From assembly GCA_003427395.1 (NCBI GenBank), contig BFEA01000275.1, forward strand, positions 537,514 through 573,284: 35,771 bases of DNA. Direction: 5' to 3'. Below are positions 9,791 to 20,776 of the stretch, piece after piece. The notes below the pieces were generated by a model. The model ran no database searches, had not been told where the DNA came from, and saw only the letters and a list, made by a program, of their open reading frames with translations. A program made the position numbers and the translations under genes. Source of the DNA: Chara braunii (Eukaryota > Streptophyta > Charophyceae > Charales > Characeae). The stretch's first letter is position 1. Every line of letters begins with the position of its first letter.

Positions 9791-10065
9791 TGATAAAAAA
9801 AAATGCATAAATTGATCTAAGTAAAATAAACCTAGCTCAGAAATTGCAGGAATTGAAACTAACTCTTATCGCTCTAGCACGTGGCGAGCAACTAAAACAA
9901 CTACCTATCAAACTGAAACTCAGACTAAGTAGTAGCGTCACTCAGTCACATGCAGGCCAAGCTACAAAGGTAAGTACTCTCACCACCCCAAGTCAACCTG
10001 GACAAACAATAGTCCGTAGTCTTTCAGTGATTTATCCTTTTATACCCAGCGTACATAAGGCATAA
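9791..10065. other. Spacer between repeat arrays
   Basis: No gene is recognised; Lys/Leu/Thr-type short frames only. It separates the 120-bp tandem array from the constant-loop hairpin series. Confidence 0.4.
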
Positions 10066-10735
10066 AGCTAGACCGCCCAAACTTATGGAACATGTCTAGC
10101 TCAGCCATGGAGTATACACAAACACAGGGCACAACAACTTTTATCTTCTTTGGGCATGTGACTAGGCCACCCTAGTCGTCCTGAACCGTCTAAGTATCCA
10201 AGATTTATATAATTGTCTGCACTTAGTCTTTTGAGGTAGCATATAACTGAACCGATCATCTTCAGCTCAAGATTCAGCCTGCCGCTTCGTACCCCGATTT
10301 TATTCTTAATTAGTACACTCTTCAGTTAGTGATAAGCTATAGTCAGACCACCCAAACTTATGGAACCCTGTCTGACTAGCCTGTTCATAGATAGAATAAT
10401 AATAGGATACAGCCAAATTGTAACCTTTGGGTTCCAGCATTTGCGAGGCATTGGACCAAGACCACCCAAACTTATGGAACATGTCTTGGTCCTCAGCCTG
10501 GTTTATTTCTCTTACAGCCAAAGCAGAAAAAAACTGAAAGAAACCCAAAGTAAACAAGGCCGTCAGACTACCCAAACTTATGGATTTGACTGGCTCCTGA
10601 AAAGTCTACCACAAGCAACCCTCACAAGTCAAAGCAGCCAGACTACCCAAACTTATGGATTTGACTAACTCTACACTCAATCCAAAGATAAACACAGCAC
10701 TAGGCCTTCCCAAACTTATAGAATTGGCCCAGCCT
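10066..10735. repeat. Series of hairpins with constant loop CCCAAACTTATGG and variable matching stems
   Basis: Six copies of a CCCAAACTTATGG-type loop sit in about 670 bp. Three have perfect stems of different sequence: AGCTAGAC/GTCTAGCT (10066-10101), TAGTCAGAC/GTCTGACTA (10340-10378) and GGACCAAGAC/GTCTTGGTCC (10453-10492). Two have imperfect or displaced stems (10559-10594, one bulge; 10627-10666, AGTCAAA/TTTGACT). The sixth (about 10701-10729) has a diverged loop and a 4-bp stem. Constant loops with compensating stem changes suggest selection for, or copying of, a folded form. There is no coding frame through the series that I trust. Confidence 0.8.
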
Positions 10736-13700
10736 TTAGTTGACCAAGTCAAACATGCAATACTGCCTTCCTCCCACCTTTCCCCCAGATGCAACCCCAC
10801 AATCTGCTTTCAGTCGAACAACAAAGCTGAAACTGATTTCACACACACATTCCTTTACTTAGTCTGGATTGTGTCATGAAAGGCAAACTGAAAGTCAAAA
10901 TAGGGAGACAGGCAACATACTCAGTCAAAACATGCAATGAATACAAGTAGGGGTTATACTGGGTTTATAAAAGGAAAGCAATGGTTACCTTTCAGTTCCC
11001 TGCCTCCAGAACTCCTCATGAGTTTCGCAGAGCTCCAGCAATCGGTGGGTTGACTCCCCACAGAGTCTTGCTGCGGTCCTACGGGTTGCAATCGCGCTTG
11101 CCGCCTTCCTCTCAGAACAAGACTAGACTTAGAGTAAGAAGGGCAGAAGATAGGGGTTTCAGACTCTCGAGATATAGGAGGGGGACAAACTCAACTCCCA
11201 GGAGAGGGCCTTGTTACCTTCAGCGCCTGAGGGCCCCGCAATGGCGGCCAAGTAACAACCGCTTGGTCAACCCCAAGTCAAACTATCAACGTCAGCCCCC
11301 CTGCTGCCTCCGATCAAACTGCCGTCACACAGGTATAAATGTCGTAGTATATAGTGATAGTGGCGCCGTAAAGTCAGTCACCGTAGCTATAACAGTGGTA
11401 ACTTAGCACAAAGCGCGACGGTATTTGTAACACCAACTTGCACAATGCCTACAACAGTCGTGCGCAGTCCCTAAACACCGCCGTGTCGTTTGATGGCAGT
11501 GCACCTCAATACTCAATATGCAAAAAGCCCTGCAACAGCTTCCTCCGCAGCAATCCCTTGGTTGGGCCTGACCCCTTTCTTCAAACAACAACCTCGCTCC
11601 CTCCAACCAAACTCATACTACGCAGCTTAAATGGACTACGTTCATATAGAACACACCCGCGCTCCTAGTTGAAGAGTACAATACACTTTAACCAGTTTTA
11701 AGGTGCGTACATCTGATCTATGATGCGCAACAGCAGCTTGCACAGCGAGCATCTGGTCGTATACAGCAGCACACTCAACTCATTGACTAAAGGTTAGACT
11801 TCGCAATGAACCAGCCGGGGTAAGCAGCAGCTGCAGCCTCTCCCTGGCCACGCAACGGCCACAACGTTGTCTTGGCCGTACAAATGGCATCTCCTACCTT
11901 TACTGCTCGTCAACACACCCAGGGCCAGCAGCGGCCCAACAGGCTCAGATGGTCCTCCAACGAACTCTGTGGCGGGTCCTACAATGGGAACACAACGATC
12001 TCAGTGTCCCTAACAAGGCACAGCATCGACAGGAACAGGGCGAATTATCCAGTGGGAAACAGGAGACAACACGGCCCAAGCGCCATCGTGGAAACCCAGG
12101 TTGTGCTATGCTACAGCAAAAGAATTCCCCCCCCCCTCTCCGCAGGTCGTGACAGATGACTGATACAACCAGTAGGTGAGTATCTCTCAATTCCTTGCCC
12201 ATAGAACATGCGCCGGCAGACAGGGTAACCTCCGCTCCCGCAACTGGCTTCACACTTCTCCCATTATCAGGACGTGCAAAATCGAACGAACATATGACCA
12301 AAACATCGAACCATACACTGCCACCGAGCTATACGTGCGGAGAGAAATAAGAGTATCGGCGGACCAACTAACATTATGCAGTGACAAACCAAGCCAAGCT
12401 ACTCGAGAATGCGCAAAGATGCAATGATCCCGCCACTAGATCACAGCAGGCTCGGATATCTTGCTAACCGCATGTGCTCAACCCTCAATTTTCTCGTACT
12501 GCAGCCTGATGTCTTGTTTATCCGTGACGTTTTTACCGAGATAAGTAACTACTCTCTCTTTCACCAACGAAGCTATCACTGGTGTCATATTCATCATACG
12601 CTGGCGTCCTCACTCCTCCGTTGAAATGCACCTGACTGGGAATCCGCCCGGATGCAACACACCCCTGCAGCCCCTGTCGAGTAAACTGCCTTCCATATCA
12701 ACTCTCCTCTCTCTCGTTTCTTCATCCTGACCGTACTCCATTGCGGCTTGTCTTTCCGTCCCACTCTCAGTTTGCTGCCCGCCTTCGTAATCACAGCTAC
12801 GCCTCGGTCAAGTAAGCATGCACTACCATGTAGGAAGCTGAAGGGGGCTTTTTTCATCGATAGGATGAGCAACGCACTAGCCAACACTGTAAGTCTCCAA
12901 TCCCGCGGCCAGTTTCACACTACTTTTACCAACAGAAGCAACAGAAATCAAATGAATCTATCCCTGATGCATAGACAGGTTCACTGCATTCTTACATCAC
13001 AACCAACTACTACTTCGGGCGCAATCTATATTTCCTGTGCAGTTAATACTAACGACTAACTCCTAAATCCGACCTCCCTATTAGATTCGCCTCGCCTCCA
13101 GACTTCTGCAACTCCCTCCTCCCTGCCTAATCTTTGCTAGGATGTGCTAAACCGAATCCCTCCAAATTCATCATATTACATCCCTCGACATTCTCCCGTA
13201 GCCTTTTTTTCCTATACCAATCGATCCGCTCCTTTATCCGAAAAACTAACACCACCCGTCGTCTCGCAAAACCAAAAAAAAACAACTTACAATCTTACCC
13301 CGCCCGATTTCGGGTGAAAAACTCTACCTCTTATTCTCACCTCATCGCTCTACTCCGTCATCCCCGCGCACGTCCTTCCCTACTAACCTCTTAGTTCACT
13401 AATCCATAGCCAAATCTAACTTCACCATTATGCTCGCCCGGTCCCCAAACCTCCAAAACACTTATTCCCTCGGCCGATTTCATCAAGGATCGGCTGAGTT
13501 TCACGGTCATCACCCCCACCCTTTCTCTGCCATAGCTGCTTCTTCCGTTCCTCCTCACGTCGAATGAACCCGGCGCAAAAATGCGCCCCGATTCATCCTC
13601 TTTTCTTGCCTTTCTCTGCTTTGGACTAACGCCTGCTATTCCCCCTTCCTTCGCGTCCATCCCCTTCACTATCTCGCTCCATAGCCTCGACACTTCTGTT

Positions 13701-14543
13701 CCCTCTCTCCATCTCTATCTCCCCCCTTGTTCGTGTACCTGGCTTGATTCCTTCTCTTCATTCACTCCCCGTCTTGTTACTACCTCGACCCCACCTCTGC
13801 GCCAAACTGCGGGCTAACGCAGGCACCGCTTGACTGATACAGACAACGGTACAGCGGTCATGGAAGCCGAAACCCGCTATGAAACAACTTCACCTGCCGG
13901 TTCAATCAGCGGCTGGCACCAACGCGCACAGCCTATGCACGACTGTCGGGGCAACTCCGACCCCCTCGATGAGTAGGCAGGGAGCGCAGGGCTCGCTGCG
14001 TAACCTGCAGTCGCGCGCCTAGCGGAGCACGCCCCGGTGCAGATTTTTGTGGTCGCAGCGAATATTCACTGGAAACTTTGAGGCCCGGGCTGAAGAGGGG
14101 TCCCAGGTGAGCACCCGCTGGAGTTAGCGTTGTTGCGGGCCCCCCCCTTGCCCGACTCCTTCGTTCCAACTCCGGTGCTCCGCTCTGCTCCTCAATAGCG
14201 TCTGCGCCCAACCAGCCCGCTGCTTTGGCTCTCGTTTCCTATGCAGCGCTGGCTTCCCTGCTCCCTTGATCTGTCCGCTGCTGCTAAAGGTTTCCGCTGG
14301 TCCCCTGCTGGCTCCTCTTTGGTGCTTTCCTGTAGCGTCTCAGCGCCCGTCGGGTCAGCTCCACTGCTTGGTCCGCTAGTCTGCCTGTTTCTCCTCCGCT
14401 GGGGCTGCGTGCTCCGCCCGGTGCGGCCCGATACTGCCCGGACAGACCCACTCCGCTCGGACCTCCAAGAGGGGGGAAACCCCTGCACAGACAGCTGGTC
14501 ACGGAGCAGAGGGTATGGGCCCGCCACAAAGCCTAGGCCCAGC
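10736..14543. other. Long stretch without recognisable genes
   Basis: Open frames of 60-140 codons occur on both strands (for example + 10981-11406, - 11945-12301, - 13391-13693), but none shows a domain, catalytic motif or credible composition. C/T-rich + strand blocks (12.6-13.8 kb) inflate frame length on both strands. The sequence may be old retroelement remains, continuing the structured region to its left. I see no LTR, tRNA or rRNA sequence in it. Confidence 0.4.
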
Positions 14544-15488
14544 CAGAGATGAGCAACGGGTACCCAGACCCACACCCACCCGCACCCACCCCACCCACGA
14601 GGCATTGGGTCAGGTGTGGGTCTTGATAAGCTGGCATGGGTAGGATGAGGGTGGGTCAAGGCGAGCAAGCCTGGGTGGGTTACGGGCGGGTCAATGTTAG
14701 GCCAGGGTCACCCGAATGGGTGGGTGACAAGCGGGTGAACGCTAGGCCTGGGTCACCCGACCCACAGACCCAGGACAACCCATAAGAACCTTCCCCCCCA
14801 CCCCCACCCCCTTATACATATTTCCCAGCTGCAGTCCATCTGTAAATTTCAAAAGTTGGAGGCCCAGGAAACAGAAAGTCTCCACCCTGGTGCCCCTGGG
14901 AAAAAAAGTTCTTGTCCTAAAAAAAAAGAGTCGCGCTAGTGGCAACTCAAAATTTGGGGTCCTCCTTGGAAAAATGTGTCAGGCTCTACTAGTGGCAGCT
15001 GGACCACGGCCCAAACAACGGGTGTTCGCTCCCATTAAAACAACGGGGATCGAACCTAACCACAGCGAGTGGCAAGCCTTAGGTTCACTACCCATTTTCA
15101 AACTTGTGGAGCGATTTGAATTTCTGCAGGCAGAGATGCTTCAAAGTTTTGCGCCATCATCCAAGGATGCCATGTTGCTATGGTGCGTGCAAATGTTCAA
15201 AGGGACTGAGACAATGGGGAATGGACGGGTGAGGGTGAAAAATAATTAGGTACCGGGTCACGGTGCGGGCGGGTAATTTTGTTCTCGCAGGTGTGTGTGT
15301 GCCAGGGTGAAGGTTTTTTACGGGTGACGGGTGGGTTGGGTGTGGGAGGAAATTTTCAAAAAAACACTCGGGTGGGTTGGGTCGCCTTGAGATTTTTTTT
15401 TTTTCTTTTTTTTGAGGGCGGGTGGTGCTTAAAAAATTATGGGCGGGTTGGACGAAGTGCCAATTAAAAAACAAAATGCTCATCTCTG
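14544..15488. mobile_element. Non-autonomous hAT element, 945 bp, perfect 8-bp target duplication
   Basis: The 12-bp terminal inverted repeat CAGAGATGAGCA (14544-14555) is mirrored by TGCTCATCTCTG (15477-15488). The 8-bp GGCCCAGC flanks both ends (14536-14543 and 15489-15496), exactly as expected for hAT insertion. Both subterminal zones are packed with GGGTGGGT/ACCCACCC and GGGCGGGT motifs, as in hAT elements whose transposase binds subterminal repeats. The interior has no transposase; open frames in it, including a 158-codon one on the minus strand across the left end, are compositional. Movement would need a transposase supplied elsewhere. The perfect duplication implies a fairly recent insertion. 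Confidence 0.92.
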
Positions 15489-15496
15489 GGCCCAGC

Positions 15497-17085
15497 CTAG
15501 TACAGACCCCGGTGGTAGTAGCCGGGGTAGCGAAAGGTTCGTGTAACCGCCCCCCACATGCCCGCTCGGAATGCTCTCCGCGTCCCTCCTACTTTAGGCT
15601 ATGGACGCTCTCCAAGTGGGAAGCGATGGAAGCCACGACCACGGACCCCGCCACTCTCAACACGTCCTTTGACCCCTCTTCAACCCGTATTTCAACGTAG
15701 GTAGGGTGAAGGACTTTTTTTCTGTCAGCACGCTATGTCCGGTGTCATAGCCATCTCGGAACCGATCACCGAGGTGAAAGAAAACAATAAAAACGAAAAA
15801 AAAAAAAGAGTAATGCCGCGCGTCCCTCTGGTCCGTGACGCCGCGCACACCCATGCCGCGCCCCTCCATGTCGAGCATGGCTGCAACTTGCGGCCGATAC
15901 CCCACGCACGCCTCTCACTTTGGCAAGGGCCTGAACCTCCTCCCGTGCACGCACCGTTGAGCGGATGCGACCGCACTAGTTTGACTTGCAGGAAACACGC
16001 CAAATACCCTTGTAAGGGTATTTGGTACGACACCGCCTTTTTGTTAGGGCGCGGTGGGGTCTCTTTTGGAAAATGGCCGTATTGCTCGACGACCATTTTC
16101 TGGAAACCGCTTTCCTTTTCCAGGCCTTTGCTGCAAACAAGTGGGGTCCACCTCTAAGCTTGCTTACCCGACCTCTCCAATGTTGCCTCTATGTTGCACT
16201 GCAGCAGAGCGTGGCGCAACCCTCTGCGGATTTGGGGTCGTCGTGTGAGTATGCCTCACACTAGGACCCCTTTTCCTAAGCTGTGGACGCAATTGTCGTC
16301 AGATTCATATGGGAGAATGCTGTCAGATACATTTAGAAAAGTCCTCATATGAGTATGCCCTCGGTCTCGGAAGTTGCGGGAGGCATAAAAGCTCCTTGGT
16401 ACTCCACGTAGGTGGCTCGATCGTACACCCATGAATTGATCAACCACAGTTCGCAGCCCGTCAGGGTTGCATTTCCCCCCCCTGAGCTAGGCTACCAGAG
16501 TGGCCCGGGACCACTTGCCCGGTCTAACAAAAAAATATCAAAACCATAAAAAATAAAAAATATATATTTTAAATGTTATTTTTATTTTAAATTTGTTAAA
16601 GAATTTCGAAGTGATACTGAGGCAAAAGTTGATTAGGGGGGTCGACAAGCGCGCTTCCGCCGGCGCTAATTTCGAAGCGCTCGGACCAAGCGTGGGCCAC
16701 CAGTAACGGTAGGCGTGATTGACCGTTGGCCCTACCAACATGATAGGACCACAGTAAGACCGGCGTTCGGTACCATATGAGTTGTCTGGGGTTGTAGCTT
16801 TGGCTATGGAAGACGCAGCTACAACCGCCCGGTATCGACCCTATAGAGCAAGATGACGTCGAGGAAGACACTTGCAATAGAGTGAGGATAAAATATGGTT
16901 AGTAGAAGGAAATAGTACGTGAAGGGATAAGCTCAGAGGAGGAAAGGTAGTGATAGGGTTGATGTATCCATTAATTTTTGGAGAGAAGTCAACGGGGAGA
17001 CGAACAGAGGAATGAAGATACGCTCAGGAGGAGACAAATGAAAGTTCATATAGCAGAGGGGTCGGGAGGACTAGCCATCACTGAA
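15497..17085. other. Stretch without recognisable genes; one 26-bp palindrome
   Basis: No gene is recognised. Frames here (for example + 15735-16157) lack domain patterns. A near-perfect palindrome, CCAAATACCCTT/AAGGGTATTTGG with a 2-nt centre, lies at 16000-16025. An AT-rich block spans about 16530-16610. Confidence 0.45.
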
Positions 17086-17782
17086 ATGTACCCTAGACAG
17101 ACTGTCGGGGTTGAACCTCCTGATGAGTCGTACACAGTTTGACGAAACAATCTGTCATAGTCGTGCTTTTTTGTTTTTGCGTGTATAGCGAATATAACAA
17201 CACACACACTTGCACACACACACACACACACACACATATGTTCAACCACAGATGGGGCAAAAAACCCTAGCTTTCGTTTTCCAATTTTTAATTTTTTTTT
17301 TTTTAATCTTTTGTCATGCCGCAAACGCAAGTGGTGGATGCGCGGGCCGTTGCGATTTTCCAGCGCGAGAGCGCATACGAGAGAGAGACACACTCTCTAC
17401 ATCTCTCTTTCTCAAGCGCGCATGTGCTTGGCCACATTGTGGAGTGGAGATCAATGAACGCTTGCACTTTGTGTGTGTGTGTGTGTATGTGACTGTGTGT
17501 GTGTGTGTGTATGTGACTGTGTGTGTGTGTGTGTATGTGACTGTGTGTGTGTGTGTGTGTGTGTGCAAGCGCTTGTGTTGTCATATTCGCTATACATGCA
17601 AAAACAATAGCACGGATGTGCGAGACTGTTTCGTCGAACTTTGTACGACGAATCAAGAAGTTGAACCCTGACAATTTGCCCAAGGTACGTTTGAGTGACG
17701 ACGAAACAGTCTGGCACAGTCATGGTATTTATTTTGCGTGTATAGTGAATATGAAAACATACACTTGCACGCACACACACAT

Positions 17783-17877
<95 letters not shown>

Positions 17878-17944
17878 NNNNNNNNNNNNNNNNNNNNNNN
17901 NNNNNNNNNNNNNNNNNNNNNNNNNNNNNNNNNNNNNNNNNNNC

Positions 17945-17985
<41 letters not shown>

Positions 17986-18420
17986 GCGCGCACACACAGC
18001 CGCTCAACCACACACACACATTCAAGCACAAATGGACAAAAAACCCTAACTTTAGTTTTTCCTTTTCATTTTTTTTTTAAATTTTATATCTTTCGTCACT
18101 CCATCCCGCATTCCCCCCACCGACCATCACAAGCCACCGAAAACAACAATAGGAAGGCATGATCAGGGGCGAAATAAAAAACTTCGGGTTGAAAAACAAA
18201 AAAGGGGAAAAAAAAAGCCATCATGGCTTCATGAGTACAAATGCCATACCACAAATCCAGGTGATGGATGCGCGGGCTGTTGCGGTTTTCCAGTGTGGGA
18301 GCGCGTGCAAGAAAGAGACTCACTCTCTACATCTCTCTTTCTCACGCGCACGCGCGCTTGGCCACGTTGCGAGGTGGAAATCGGTGAACGCGAGCGCACG
18401 CGCGCTCACACGCGCGAGAG
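17086..18420. repeat. Direct and inverted copies of a repeat with embedded CA microsatellites
   Basis: Segment 17086-17216 (GTTGAACC, ACGAAACAATCTG, GTGTATAGCGAATAT, then a CA run) is repeated inverted at about 17566-17691 at roughly 80% similarity by eye. It recurs direct at about 17695-17780. The downstream block with AAAAAACCCTA, GGTGGATGCGCGGGC, TTTTCCAG and CACTCTCTACATCTCTCTTTCTCA is present at about 17255-17460 and again at about 18035-18390. So a ~320-bp unit occurs twice in direct orientation, with an inverted partial copy between. GT runs (17471-17565) and CA runs (about 17777-17997) interrupt it. Confidence 0.8.
17878..17943. other. Assembly gap (66 N) inside a CA repeat
   Basis: Sixty-six N lie inside an uninterrupted CA microsatellite. 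The true repeat length is unknown, and frames spanning the gap are meaningless. Confidence 0.99.
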
Positions 18421-18827
18421 AGAAAGAAAAAAAAAAAGCGAGAGAGAGAGAAAGGTCACGATAGGGAGGAGGATGCCACCACATTTCCGTGATCTGCTCA
18501 GACAAAGTTTTTCGCCCGTTATACTTGGCGCTCGCACGGGAGTCAACCGCTGCCAACACTGTTGGGTGACACATGCCTTGTGCTCCCGATGCGTGTGTGT
18601 ATGAGAGAAAGAGAGAGAAAGAGCGATCGCATGGGTCATCATTGGCTATGGCGTCGGTCGTGTGAAAGACCGAACGGAGTTTCGTTGCAAGTTGCCTCAT
18701 CGATAGCTTTGCAGCGAACTTGCGGTTGGCCAATGTCCTACCGAAAGTCGTAGCAAGTGTGCGCTGCCTCAACTTGTCCCACCTACGGTTTGGGACCACG
18801 AAACTTCGAAATTAACAGAAATAAAAC

Positions 18828-18868
<41 letters not shown>

Positions 18869-20009
18869 AACGAAAAGGAAGGCCGTCATAATTGCTCACC
18901 GCCAAATCCTGCCACCAGACCAAGTACCAATGGAGAACGAAACGAAAAAGGAAAACCTTACCAACGACCGAAAAAATATACCATTGGCCAGTGGAATCAT
19001 TTGCCTTTCACACGATTTTCACAGTACATTAGGAAACTGGCCGCGGGCTGTCTCGAGTGATACGCGAAAAAGGTATTGACGATTTAAACCACTACTTTCT
19101 CCATCATAAAGAAATATTAAAAAAATCACATTCATGTCTGGAAGCCGAATTTTAACCTTGAGTCAGGGCAGGTAAGGTGGGCGTTGCATGAATTCCCTAT
19201 GACCGTTTTTTATGTGGCACTTTGTTCGCTACACATAAAGATCTGACCATCTTTATACTACACGTCCTCCGATGTATTGTGAAAATGTCTAAAATGTTAG
19301 AGAAATAGGTGTCTCGTAGTGTCAATTTTTTGTTTTGGGCATGGTGACTGTACAAAAAGAAACATAAGACAATGAATTGACCTTAAAAAAAGGAAAACAA
19401 AAGAGTTACAGTTTAGGTTACCGTAGTCGCCTTACCCGAGATACTTATATAGTCTATAGGTTATCAAAGTGCCTTGGCCTAGACCACCCGATCTAGCGAC
19501 TCTGGCTGCCCTGCCCGGGAAGCCTCGCTCGAAGAACCTAAGCAACACTGAATCAGGATTCAATATCTTCATTTATTTATTTTGAGTAGTAAGCTAATTT
19601 AGCGGCCACTGAGATGTAACCACATCCGACTATACCTTTTAATCAGTGATATATAATCAAAGGGCGTCTATGGGCATACGCGGAGTGTGAAAAAACTTAA
19701 AACGGTATTTTTTAATTTAATGGTTAATGATTCTTTCTTTTTTTTAACTTCATAACAAATTCGGTAAAAAATTATTTAATTCACCATTTTTTTTATATAT
19801 ATTTTTTCTCTTTTGCACTAGGGTTACACTAGACCTTGACAATGACTTTATCATGACGTAACCCAGATCGGGCGCATCTTGCTTTTTCTAAAAAAAATGG
19901 TGGTATATTTTTTTATAATTTGTTATAAAATTTATTGTTGTATTACACATTAGAGAGTGGTGACAATTGTCCATCCTACACAATTATCATCTTTGTCATG
20001 AACAATATA
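18421..20009. other. Non-coding stretch with a long poly(A)
   Basis: No gene is recognised. Contents: AG-rich low complexity (about 18418-18455), a 37-A run (about 18831-18867) and AT-rich sequence from 19.3 kb. A small hairpin with ATAAAGAT/ATCTTTAT arms occurs near 19236-19257. Confidence 0.5.
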
Positions 20010-20017
20010 GTATCTAC

Positions 20018-20768
20018 CAGGGTCACCAGCCCGTACGTACGGAGGTCCCTGGGCAGACCTCCGTACGTACGGGCGTTCGGGGTTCCGTTCGGGGTCCGAA
20101 CCCGACGGCATTCGGCCCCCGCCAAAAATTATTTCGGGGCCTAATTTTTTTTTTTTTTTNTGAATTGTTTTTTGTGAGTTCTCTATGATGTGAGGTACAT
20201 GCCTGTAAATTTTCAAGTCATTTGGCTAAGCCAAATAAGAATTAACAATTGCCAAAGATGGCGGTGTCAAAACGTGCTCGCCCACGTATTTTTTCACTTT
20301 TTACTTTTTGTTTTCACTTTAGTTCGGGGTCTAAACAATTTTATTATTTTTTTGAAACTTTTTTAGTGGGTTTTGTATTATGTGAAGTACACATCTGTAA
20401 ATTTTCAGGGCATTTAGCTATGCCAAAAAAAAAAAAAAATCGCCAAAGATCGCGGTGTCGAAAACATACTATCGCACTCACTAAATTTAATTCTTTTTTT
20501 ATTTTTATTTGTTTTTATTATGAGTATTTTTTTTTCGTATTTTATTTTTATTTATAATTTGGTAAGTAATTTGGATTTAATGCTCAGAAAAATCTTGTTT
20601 AATTTATTTTTCTCCATAACATATCTTTGTTTCAGATTTTTTTTATGACTGTTTTTTTTTTTTTTTGTCCGCGTTCGGCCCGAACGGCCGAACGCATCCC
20701 CAAGGGGTCCCATATGTTCGGGTGTTCGGGTTCGGGCGTTCGGCCCGTCCCGCACAATGGTTACCCTG
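20018..20768. mobile_element. Second non-autonomous hAT-like element, 751 bp
   Basis: Terminal inverted repeats CAGGGTCACC (20018-20027) and GGTTACCCTG (20759-20768) match at 9 of 10. The 8-bp flanks GTATCTAC (20010-20017) and GTATGTAC (20769-20776) match at 7 of 8, the duplication size of hAT. Just inside the left end is a perfect 19-bp inverted repeat (20029-20047 / 20056-20074) with an 8-nt loop. Both subterminal zones are rich in GTTCGG/CCGAAC. The AT-rich core holds a ~190-bp tandem duplication (about 20109-20300 and 20322-20500, sharing GTAAATTTTCA, CGCCAAAGAT-like and GCGGTGTC blocks). There is no coding capacity; an N sits at 20160. Confidence 0.82.
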
Positions 20769-20776
20769 GTATGTAC

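Noticed and set aside
14192-14668. 158-codon minus-strand frame as a gene
   Set aside because: It crosses the hAT boundary into the GGGTG-rich subterminal zone; the composition is repeat-driven and no domain is seen.
15001-15070. GGGGATCGAACCTAACC resembling a tRNA T-arm
   Set aside because: No matching acceptor stem, D-arm or anticodon arm could be placed around it.
17249-18054. AAAAAACCCTA motifs as interstitial telomere repeats
   Set aside because: Only single copies of the motif occur, as part of a longer duplicated unit, with no tandem CCCTAAA array.
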